Assembly: GCA_027487685.1 (NCBI GenBank) | Contig: JAIYDC010000112.1 | Location: 1 to 40,929 of the forward strand | DNA: 40,929 nucleotides | Direction: 5' to 3' | Origin: Pseudomonadota bacterium | Lineage (GTDB): Bacteria; Bdellovibrionota; Bacteriovoracia; Bacteriovoracales; Bacteriovoracaceae | Part shown: piece after piece, positions 16,301 through 23,593 of the stretch | Layout of the letters: each line of letters starts with the position of its first letter | How positions within the stretch are numbered: the stretch's first letter is position 1 | Position numbers and translations under genes: made by a program | Notes under the pieces: generated by a model | What the model was told of the DNA's origin: nothing | Databases searched by the model: none | The model's input: the letters and a program-made list of their open reading frames with translations, nothing else

Positions 16301-18868
16301 CTAACGGAGTTTCTCTGTGATAATACGCTGCTGGAGGGCAGAACGGTTCTGCGCCAGCCGTGATTCAATCGCCCCTCGGCTGATGTTAAGCCTTTGAATG
16401 ACCGGATTACTTAAAGTTTCAGTAATCATACTTCTCTCAGCGATTGGCCAACGACTTAGGAAACAAGCATCACGCGATCGGCGGTTGATGAGTCGATTAA
16501 TGATATTAGTGTTTGGGAATTGCCGGAGGCATTCGTCAGCGATTCGATGACCGTACTCAAGCATTAACCCATCCAGATTGGCAACCGCCCGTTCACGTAG
16601 CTGGCCCTGAGAGCTATCCAGCCAGGCCCCGAATTCTCCTGCGGAGACAATGTTGTGGCACGCCACCCCTTCAATGAATTGCCCGAACACTGTTGCAGGC
16701 AGGTTATAAAGAAGTGTCATCCCGATAACCTTAAAACCTTGCACCTTACAGTCATTCAAGATTTGCTGGGAGTCGACGACGTTTTTAACCCACGAAAGGT
16801 CTGCCAAGAGTTTGCGACGTGTCTCTCCCTGATCTTGCTGGAGGAACTGAGCAGCGGTTTGAATCTCTATCACTTTCGCGTCGTCGTAGAGTTGACGCCA
16901 GATGCGCACGAAGTGTGGACGGACTTCGGCGGTAAGGAACTTTTCCTCAGAAGCACTCTCTACCCGTCTTTCATCGACCCTGAATGCTCTAATGGTCGTC
17001 AAAACTGCTTCAGGAAGAGCGGCATTAAGACAGTTAAAGAAAGAGCTTATGAGGTAACCGTCCCCCACAGTGAAGGCCCGCCCGGTTGGTGACGCCGTAT
17101 CGCTATGAGAAATGGCAAGACAGCTATTCCAGCTCTCTCCTGCTGATACTCGGATCTGCTCGAGGTTATCCTGAACAAAGGTCTGATACAGCTTGACCGT
17201 ATCTTCCCGGATGGTTTCATAGGGATGGGCATTCGTGTACATACGGAGGAGTTCCTGAGCTTCGACTTCCGGAAGACCTAGAGGCCCAAGTCGCTCGAGG
17301 GTACGCTTGTGGAGTTCTTCGGCGTAGCAACTACTCTCGTTAGGTGATTGATAACAAGTAAGATAGGCCGTACGCGCGAGGGTCGGATTATTGATGTCTT
17401 GCATGAATTCCTGGAGCCGCCCTAAATACTGAGGATCCTCCTTACCCTGAACGAGGTGCCGCTCAAACGAGGTCTTCAGGTGGTCTTTCACAAGAGCATT
17501 CCAACTGTCGCGATTTCCGCCGGTCGCGAGAGTATCACATCCCTGGGCAGTCGTAATGGCCACCTTAGCTCGAAGTTCAGCGCTGATCTGAGAGGCGCGT
17601 TCAGAAATGCACCCTAGAACATTCGCCGTCACATTCGTCGAAAAATCTCCTCGTCGGAAGTACTGAGAGCGCCCAGATGCCCCGGGTCTGGCGCAGTCTG
17701 CGACGGCCTTCAAGACCGCCTCAGAAATTTCACTCGCATTCTCTTGAATCCAACTGGACATCAAGGCAGGCACAGTAAACTCGCGATTTTGATAATAAGA
17801 ACGAGAAACAAAACCGTAATGATCGTTTGAGAGTCCCTCCTTAGCACGGGCCCCGTCAATCCTAAACACGGCCACCGACTCCGCAAAGTTTTCGGTAGGG
17901 TTTGTCTTAGCATAATCACTAACGACTTTCGCCCCAGGGGCCAGTTGCCAGCCTCGCTGGGGCTTTCCGGCGGCGTCAACGTACTCTGTCATAGCAAGCC
18001 CTGAAAGTGACACGTAATCCTGGCGGCTCGAGCGAAATCCTGAAATAGATCCTCGCCCCTCTTCCATGTCAACCTGATGACTGAGTTCATGGGTAATCGC
18101 CTGGTAGATCCATCCATTGTCCTGGGAATAGCTATCAAACGTCAGGCAGCCATCAGTGAGAGTAATAAAGCCACTAGAATAGGCCAGCCCGCACGCGCCT
18201 GCATTAGCACCCTCAAATAGCTCCCCACGAGGAATGCGCTGAATCTGAGTCAGGTAACGAAGGGTGGTGTGGGGGGCCTTTAACATGTAAGAGAGGCGCC
18301 AGAAGGCATAGAGCTCTTTTTCATCGAAGAGATAATTCGAAAACGGGATCGCCTTACCGTTGAACTCTCCAGCACTCATCGACGTCTGCATAGGAACTTT
18401 ATTGTCGGCAGCGAGAAGGTGTCCGAATTTCAGGTACCAAATATAGTGCACATAACCATTTACTTCATCTCCCTTGCCGTAAATGCGATTGAAGACGCAA
18501 GGCACGTCTGTGCAGGAAGAGAAGTCGATGGCCTGTGGATTAGTAAGATCACCGAGTTCACGTCCAAAAGATTTAAGAAAATTCCCCTGGGCCACCGGTA
18601 ACGTAGAGAGATCTATATGTTTCCAGCGGCCTGAAACAGGCCGCCCACGTGTAAATCGACGCTCAAGTTCACGGACCTCTGCTTTCAATGTTTCCACCGT
18701 GAAGACATCTTTCATACACTGGTTCTGGGAACTGGCCAGAGTCCGAAGCAGCGTTCGCTCTGAAGGCGCCGCTTTCTTGTCCCATAGGGTAATGAGAAGC
18801 TCCGGTGACTTCTTTGTACAGGCCCCGAGCATAAGTAGGGCAACCCAAAAAAGATTACTTCTTTTCAT
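16301..18868 (-). CDS. Large HExxH metalloprotease-like lipoprotein (ATLF-like)
   Basis: An 855-residue lipoprotein: signal peptide with lipobox LGAC and lipidated Cys17. A zinc-protease motif HELSHQVD is at residues 260-267 (His260, Glu261, His264), and about 60 residues later NPTENFAESVA supplies a likely third ligand (Glu326 or Glu330). The HExxHxxD...E-FAE arrangement is that of anthrax-lethal-factor-like/PPEP zincins, so a cell-surface endopeptidase is the best call. The C-terminal 500 residues are helical, rich in paired cysteines and not recognised. The gene overlaps the upstream 139-residue lipoprotein gene by 14 bases, so both are read from the same promoter region near 19300. Confidence 0.8.
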   Translation of the reverse strand: MKRSNLFWVALLMLGACTKKSPELLITLWDKKAAPSERTLLRTLASSQNQCMKDVFTVETLKAEVRELERRFTRGRPVSGRWKHIDLSTLPVAQGNFLKSFGRELGDLTNPQAIDFSSCTDVPCVFNRIYGKGDEVNGYVHYIWYLKFGHLLAADNKVPMQTSMSAGEFNGKAIPFSNYLFDEKELYAFWRLSYMLKAPHTTLRYLTQIQRIPRGELFEGANAGACGLAYSSGFITLTDGCLTFDSYSQDNGWIYQAITHELSHQVDMEEGRGSISGFRSSRQDYVSLSGLAMTEYVDAAGKPQRGWQLAPGAKVVSDYAKTNPTENFAESVAVFRIDGARAKEGLSNDHYGFVSRSYYQNREFTVPALMSSWIQENASEISEAVLKAVADCARPGASGRSQYFRRGDFSTNVTANVLGCISERASQISAELRAKVAITTAQGCDTLATGGNRDSWNALVKDHLKTSFERHLVQGKEDPQYLGRLQEFMQDINNPTLARTAYLTCYQSPNESSCYAEELHKRTLERLGPLGLPEVEAQELLRMYTNAHPYETIREDTVKLYQTFVQDNLEQIRVSAGESWNSCLAISHSDTASPTGRAFTVGDGYLISSFFNCLNAALPEAVLTTIRAFRVDERRVESASEEKFLTAEVRPHFVRIWRQLYDDAKVIEIQTAAQFLQQDQGETRRKLLADLSWVKNVVDSQQILNDCKVQGFKVIGMTLLYNLPATVFGQFIEGVACHNIVSAGEFGAWLDSSQGQLRERAVANLDGLMLEYGHRIADECLRQFPNTNIINRLINRRSRDACFLSRWPIAERSMITETLSNPVIQRLNISRGAIESRLAQNRSALQQRIITEKLR

Positions 18869-19274
18869 GGTGAATGATCCTTGAAACGAATTCGCTGTCT
18901 TGAGTATAAATCACGGTAAGCCCCTCTGCCGGACAGGTGAGCTCAAACTCCGCTCGAACATGCCCCTGTCCCTCGGAGATTTTTCTTTCGACCGGCGGAC
19001 AGTCCTTGAACTTATGACGCCAGAACATTAGGAGAGTCTCATCACCCTTTGGATCCTTAAATCCGTGGGTCACAATGTCGCCCTTCACTTGAAACTTTTC
19101 GTTCCCATCGTAAATAAGGATCTTACCATCTTCGAGGGGAATCGGTTTCTCTTCCAAAGGAGCTCCCCTCTCTGCAACAAGTGCCGAGACAGTTGTCTTC
19201 CCGAAGCTAACACCGTCGTTTTTAGCTCCACAGCCCGCCAGGGCCACGAACAAAAGGTAAGTAAAGGCTTTCAT
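18855..19274 (-). CDS. Small lipoprotein, possibly BamE/SmpA-like fold
   Basis: A 139-residue lipoprotein with a clean lipobox (LAGC, Cys15). The mature segment VSFGKTTVSALVAERGAP...GKILIYDGNEKFQVKGDIVTHGF has the helix then beta-hairpin rhythm of BamE/SmpA-OmlA proteins; this is a fold guess, not a family match. Two cysteines (DCPP, LTCP) could form a disulfide. Ribosome site AGGAG lies close to the ATG. It is the first gene of a two-gene unit with the HExxH lipoprotein, overlapping it by 14 bases. Partnership such as folding helper, inhibitor or anchor is possible. Confidence 0.78.
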   Translation of the reverse strand: MKAFTYLLFVALAGCGAKNDGVSFGKTTVSALVAERGAPLEEKPIPLEDGKILIYDGNEKFQVKGDIVTHGFKDPKGDETLLMFWRHKFKDCPPVERKISEGQGHVRAEFELTCPAEGLTVIYTQDSEFVSRIIHHEKK

Positions 19275-19292
19275 GATTGTCTCCTGTGCTGC

Positions 19293-19320
19293 GTATCGGT
19301 TGGAGAATCGGAGGACTTAA
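19293..19320 (-). promoter_or_regulatory. FliA (sigma-28)-like promoter, weaker match
   Basis: On the minus strand ACCGATAC (19300-19293) is preceded by 12 bases and then TTAAGTCC (19320-19313). The -10 octamer matches GCCGATAA at 6/8; the -35 matches TAAAGTTT at 5/8. The -10 box ends about 18 bases before the ATG at 19274, as at the similar site near 39334. A shared upstream core CAACCGATA is identical in the two. Confidence 0.4.
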
Positions 19321-19478
19321 GTCGGTCTCAAGTTGCTGAATAAAGAGAAAGACCAACTCAAAGATCCTACGCAAAGGATCAATAAATTTAATTCCAAATG
19401 AAGAATGACCCTGACTGGTAGGCAATTCCGATTGAAACATACTAAACCTTACGGCAGCTCAGAAGCAGCGGAGGATGA

Positions 19479-20291
19479 ATGAAGAAGCTCCTATTCCTTG
19501 GCCCCATCCTCGCTATAGCAGCACAAGCCGAGGTTATAGAAGGCCGAATCCACGCCATCCAGGGCAGTATCGTCAAGCTTGAAAATGGTCGCGTCGCTTT
19601 CCTTGATCAAATCCAGCAGTTCCACTTCAAGAAAAGCGATGCTGTCCGAATCAAGATCGACGATCGGTCTTCAGTCATCACTGTCCACCAGCTCAAGGGC
19701 TTCAAGTCTTCAGTGGATTTGATGGAGATGCCTACCGCTCTTTATCTACAAGAAAGTGACCCTCCTTTTGAACCGACTGTTATTGATGGCCTGAATCAGG
19801 CACGACTGATTTTCGATCGCTCAAACCCCTTTTACAAACGCGTCTCAGAGTGCACCGACCGGGCCCATGTCTGGGCCCATGACGAGTATCGTACCTCCGG
19901 ATCAAAGTCTCTCAAGGCCTTCGTATTTTTCACGGCCTCTTATATCAACTCTGTTCGCTTCAAATGGTGGTTTCACGTGGCCCCGCTGTACAAGGTCAAA
20001 GTCCAAGACGAAGTCCGGGACCTTGTCATGGACCTGCGCTACACCCATCGCCCCATGGGCCTGAGAGACTGGACTGATGAATTCGTATTCACCAAGCGAC
20101 CTTGCAAAGTCACCACCAAGTTTTCTGAGTACGACGTTAATCCTCAGACAGAGGATTGTTACCTGATGATAGAAAGTATGCACTACCGAATTCCAGATGA
20201 GCTTCACCAGCGGGAGCTCACTGGCCGTCTTCGGATTCAGTCCAGCGAGAGCGAACTTCGGATGTCACGCCGTTTTGCCTTCGAGCAGTAG
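19479..20291 (+). CDS. Secreted protein-glutaminase-like enzyme
   Basis: A 270-residue exported protein with a short signal peptide (LLFLGPILAIAAQA, cleavage near residue 17). The C-terminal half carries a Cys-His-Asp triad in the order and context of protein-glutaminase (Gln_deamidase_2) domains: Cys125 in SECTDRAHVWAHDEY, His166 in WWFHVAPLYKV and Asp185 in VMDLRYTHRPMGLRDWTDEF. Such enzymes deamidate glutamine side chains in proteins. The N-terminal 90 residues form a small beta domain, perhaps a propeptide. The strong GGAGG ribosome site and the lipoprotein gene starting 10 bases downstream suggest a two-gene operon. Targets are unknown; host or prey proteins are conceivable. Confidence 0.82.
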   Translation: MKKLLFLGPILAIAAQAEVIEGRIHAIQGSIVKLENGRVAFLDQIQQFHFKKSDAVRIKIDDRSSVITVHQLKGFKSSVDLMEMPTALYLQESDPPFEPTVIDGLNQARLIFDRSNPFYKRVSECTDRAHVWAHDEYRTSGSKSLKAFVFFTASYINSVRFKWWFHVAPLYKVKVQDEVRDLVMDLRYTHRPMGLRDWTDEFVFTKRPCKVTTKFSEYDVNPQTEDCYLMIESMHYRIPDELHQRELTGRLRIQSSESELRMSRRFAFEQ

Positions 20292-20300
20292 GAACTCCGT

Positions 20301-20948
20301 ATGAAAAATCTTTCAGCTTTAAGTCTCCTCTCATCCCTCGTTTTAGTCTCCAGCTGTGGCGGTGAAAGGAATCAGGGAGTGGACCGTAAAATTCCTGCAC
20401 AGTTGGTCGAAGAACAGCTCTCTGAGGGCAGATACCGCGCTCTCCTGAGACCTTTGAACAACCGACTGTCGGGATTCATCCCCACAGGAGTCGTCGATAT
20501 CAGGATTGTTGGTGATAGGGTCGAGGTCCTGACTTTCCTCGACGATGACGCCAAAGTTGCCCATCGACAGGCCATCCAACTCGGCACCAGTTGCCCCACG
20601 ACCTCAGATGACACCAATGCTGATGGAGTGATCGATGGCCCCGAAGCCACACGAGTCTCCGGCGGAGTGCTTATCCCGCTAGACGGCGATCTGAATTCGG
20701 CGTTATCAGAAAAAGATGTGTACCCAGTCGGGAGCGGCTTCACCTATAACGAGAAAGCTTCGCTCAAAGAACTCGAAGTAGACACTCGCGTGCGCACGGG
20801 CCAGAACCTGAACCTAGAAGGCCGTGTCGTTCTAGTCCTCGGAGTCGCCAGGGAGACAGGGTTACCAGAAACAGTGGCCAGCAGTGAATCTCTTCCTCCA
20901 TCAGCTACGATCCCGGTGGTCTGCGGAGTTTTAAAGCGAGTAAACTAA
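20301..20948 (+). CDS. Lipoprotein with an EF-hand-like calcium loop
   Basis: A 215-residue lipoprotein (lipobox VSSC, Cys19). Residues 104-115 form a textbook 12-residue EF-hand loop: Asp104, Asn106, Asp108, backbone at 110, Asp112 and Glu115, within DTNADGVID. The text around it (GTSCPTTSD before, RVSGGVLIPLDGDLNSALSE after) resembles a lipoprotein family I associate with Bdellovibrio-like bacteria, function unknown. Cys98 and Cys208 (TSCP, VVCGVL) may pair. It begins 10 bases after the glutaminase-like gene and is probably co-transcribed. Calcium binding is inferred from the motif only. Confidence 0.75.
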   Translation: MKNLSALSLLSSLVLVSSCGGERNQGVDRKIPAQLVEEQLSEGRYRALLRPLNNRLSGFIPTGVVDIRIVGDRVEVLTFLDDDAKVAHRQAIQLGTSCPTTSDDTNADGVIDGPEATRVSGGVLIPLDGDLNSALSEKDVYPVGSGFTYNEKASLKELEVDTRVRTGQNLNLEGRVVLVLGVARETGLPETVASSESLPPSATIPVVCGVLKRVN

Positions 20949-20961
20949 ATTCGCACTAAGG

Positions 20962-22077
20962 TCAGCCCTCGATCATGAGCGAGATGATTTGCGTCAGTTT
21001 CTCCAGATTCTCGTAAGTCACGTTATGAAATAAAGCGATCCTTAGCTGATTTCGGTTGAGCTTCCGATAGCCATCGATGTCGTAGGCCAGGTGCTGCGCA
21101 CGAAGTGCCTGGGCGAGCTGGTCAACGTCGAAACGTGCATCAACATCGATGGTCGCCACTGCGTCTGAGCGAAATTTAGGATCCCGAACAAAAGCCGAGA
21201 GGTAAGGTTTCGCTTCGGCCCAGTCGTAGAGGAGCCGTGCCTTCCGCTTGGCCTCACGAATGACGGCGTCTTCACCTAGGCGATTCATGAGTTTGACTTG
21301 CTCATTGAGCAGAAAGATGGTCGAGATGGCAGGAGTGTTATAAGTCTGATTGTTGCGTGAGTTCTCAATGGCGTGTGACCATTTCATGCATTCTGGCACA
21401 AAGCGAGTCAGGTCCTGCCCAAGCCGTTCAGCCCGGGCAATCGCTTTGGGCGAAAGAAAAGCAACGTAGAAGCCTCCCTCGGAGGCGAAGACTTTCTGAG
21501 GGGAAAAGTAGTAGACGTCAACCTTTTGGAAGTCGGTTCGAATCTGTCCTGCACCTGAGGTGGCGTCCATTCCAAGCAGAACCCTCGAATCGGTCAGGTC
21601 CGGTAGTGTCGAAAGTTGAACTCCGGTAGAGGTCTCGTTCAGCGTGCAACAAAGAAAGTCATGGCCCGGCCTTGCAACAGGGTCGATCCCTTGGCCGAAC
21701 TCAACTTTTTCGGCCGTGGCCTTGATCCAGGGAATATTCTTGTGCGCTCGGAACCATTTATCAGAAAACTCTCCGCACACAAAGTGAAGCGATGTCTGCT
21801 CAACCAGGCCCAGGCCAATCATATCCCATAGGAACGTCGCTCCACCGTTACCGAGAACAATTTCGTAGTCTGCTGGCAGCTTAAAGTAGGCGCGAAGTCC
21901 TTCTTGAAGTTCACGCACAACGCTTCTGACAGCTGGTTTTCGATGGCTTGTCCCGAGAAGAGATGTTCCTGTCCTTGCGAGGTTGTGGACCGTTTCAGTC
22001 GGAATGAGTGAGGGGCCCACGCCGAAGCGCGGATCCGAGGGCCTAAGAGCTGCGGGAACGGTAACGGATTCGAACAT
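20962..22077 (-). CDS. serC: Phosphoserine aminotransferase, actinobacterial type
   Basis: A PLP-dependent class V aminotransferase of 371 residues that makes phosphoserine from phosphohydroxypyruvate, a step of serine synthesis. The N-terminal block PSDPRFGVGPSLIPTETV, LLGTSHRKPAV, LQEGLRAYF and IVLGNGGATFLWD is the pattern of the mycobacterial/actinobacterial SerC form (TIGR01366) rather than the Escherichia form. The PLP lysine is Lys195 in SPQKVFASEGG. Start ATG 22077 has GGAG upstream. It stands alone between secreted-protein genes; serA and serB are not in the window. The unusual subtype could reflect an old transfer or a lineage trait. Confidence 0.9.
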   Translation of the reverse strand: MFESVTVPAALRPSDPRFGVGPSLIPTETVHNLARTGTSLLGTSHRKPAVRSVVRELQEGLRAYFKLPADYEIVLGNGGATFLWDMIGLGLVEQTSLHFVCGEFSDKWFRAHKNIPWIKATAEKVEFGQGIDPVARPGHDFLCCTLNETSTGVQLSTLPDLTDSRVLLGMDATSGAGQIRTDFQKVDVYYFSPQKVFASEGGFYVAFLSPKAIARAERLGQDLTRFVPECMKWSHAIENSRNNQTYNTPAISTIFLLNEQVKLMNRLGEDAVIREAKRKARLLYDWAEAKPYLSAFVRDPKFRSDAVATIDVDARFDVDQLAQALRAQHLAYDIDGYRKLNRNQLRIALFHNVTYENLEKLTQIISLMIEG

Positions 22078-22154
22078 AATCGCTCCTATGAAATTCGGAG
22101 ATGAACTTTCGCTCTATGATAGCGATCCGCTTAGAAATTTGATAGCCTTAAGGA

Positions 22155-22754
22155 ATGCTCAAAAGATTAATTTGCCTTGCCCTCACGGCAGTCTTTTCGT
22201 TTATGACCTCAGCGCAAACGGAAGGAACAGCGGCCCAGAAAGGCCAGATCTATGTCTCCGCCGGAGGTCACACAGAATTTTATAATCAAATCCAGGTCGA
22301 CGCGACGGGAGGAATGCAGCGCTTCGATCCGGCACCTACTATCGGAGCGGGAGTTAAAACCGCGGTACTCGGTAACTTCCTCTTTTTACCAGAGATCAAC
22401 TGGGTACTACCGCGCAAATCGGGTGAGAAGATTATAAAGAACCTTCTGATGGGCCGGGCCGACCTTGGTTATGATCCCGTAGACTGGCTCCGCATCCGGG
22501 TCGGAACATCACTCATGTGGCTTAATCAGCATGGGAGCGGTGGGGCGGTAAAAATGAACAATGGAAACTCAACTGCGACCTTCTACAACCCGGATCAAAA
22601 TCGCTCAAGCTTCAACTCCACTCTCGATGTGGGGGCCGAGCTTCTCTTGGGCGCGGCTTCATTGCGGCTTCAGACCTATACCTACTCGCCTTTAAAGTCC
22701 GAGCGCCGTCAACTCTCCTACACCCTCTTCCTCTCATACTACTGGGATCGATGA
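22155..22754 (+). CDS. Small outer-membrane beta-barrel-like protein
   Basis: A 199-residue exported protein with a signal peptide (LICLALTAVFSFMTSAQ, cleavage near residue 21). The remainder is a run of alternating strands with glycine turns (IYVSAGGH, PTIGAGVKTAVLGNFLFLPEINWV, WLRIRVGTSLMWL) and ends in LSYTLFLSYYWDR, a typical barrel-like terminus. About eight strands would suit an OmpA/OmpW-size barrel. I do not recognise the family. The stop overlaps the start of the matrixin gene (ATGA), so the two are translationally coupled. Confidence 0.72.
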   Translation: MLKRLICLALTAVFSFMTSAQTEGTAAQKGQIYVSAGGHTEFYNQIQVDATGGMQRFDPAPTIGAGVKTAVLGNFLFLPEINWVLPRKSGEKIIKNLLMGRADLGYDPVDWLRIRVGTSLMWLNQHGSGGAVKMNNGNSTATFYNPDQNRSSFNSTLDVGAELLLGAASLRLQTYTYSPLKSERRQLSYTLFLSYYWDR

Positions 22755-23593
22755 TGACTATGAAATTCATTTTTTTACTAGCACTCTTACTTTCTGCGAC
22801 TGCTCAGGCATGGACCCTGAACAATAACTTCGGCGCCGCTTTTCCCAAAGGCCGAGTAAAGGTTTTTGTGGACGAAGGAACCGTCTGCCCTACGAACGGC
22901 GTGACCTACGAAGAGCTGGAAGGACTGGTTGGCCCAGCTATTAATACGTACTGGAATAAGGTTCCCACCTCGAGCCTGCGTCTTGATGCAGCTGGTTTCT
23001 CACCAGCCTTGTCGACCATCAATCGCGGTCGCCTTTGCTCACCTACCGATGACGACTGCATTGCCGCAGGAGAGGCCGATCCTGAAGGCCTAATCCCGGC
23101 CGTCAACGAGATCGTTATTGCCTGCAATAGTAATACCCTGAACTTCGGTGGTGGGAACGTTTTGGCAGTCACAATTCCCAACAAGTTTTCCGGAAAAAAA
23201 ATTAAAGGCTCAGTCATCCTCATCAATGACACTAGTGGAACCTTCGGAGACTTGTCTCGGTCGGACAAGATTGGAGTCATCGCTCATGAGATCGGCCATG
23301 CCCTGGGCCTGGGTCACTCAGACGAGAATGCCTCCCTCATGTTTTATCGAACCGTTGCCCAGCGCAGCCGCCTTGGTCAGGACGATGTGGACGGAATTAG
23401 CTTCCTCTATCCCATTGGCGGGGACGTCTACGGGCTCTCAGAGGACGGCATCCTGTCTTGCGCAACAATAAATAACGGAGGAAGTGGTCCAGGGGGCCCT
23501 CTTCTTCCGGCCGGCATTTGCCTCGTCCTGATGATTTTCTTAAGTGAGCTGCGCCGCTTATTTAAGCGTGCGAAGGGACGTGCCACGTTTTAG
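22751..23593 (+). CDS. Matrixin-like zinc metalloprotease with C-terminal anchor
   Basis: A 280-residue secreted protease of the metzincin/M10 type. A signal peptide ends near residue 20 (ATAQA). The zinc site is His179, Glu180, His183 and His189 in HEIGHALGLGH, followed by the Met-turn Met197 in SLMF. There is no cysteine-switch propeptide, which is usual in bacterial matrixins. The end is tripartite: Gly-rich linker GGSGPGG, a hydrophobic helix of about 18 residues, then an Arg/Lys cluster (RRLFKRAKGR). This resembles C-terminal sorting signals such as GlyGly-CTERM. The gene overlaps the barrel gene by 4 bases at its start and the convergent peptidase gene by 36 bases at its end. Confidence 0.88.
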   Translation: MMTMKFIFLLALLLSATAQAWTLNNNFGAAFPKGRVKVFVDEGTVCPTNGVTYEELEGLVGPAINTYWNKVPTSSLRLDAAGFSPALSTINRGRLCSPTDDDCIAAGEADPEGLIPAVNEIVIACNSNTLNFGGGNVLAVTIPNKFSGKKIKGSVILINDTSGTFGDLSRSDKIGVIAHEIGHALGLGHSDENASLMFYRTVAQRSRLGQDDVDGISFLYPIGGDVYGLSEDGILSCATINNGGSGPGGPLLPAGICLVLMIFLSELRRLFKRAKGRATF

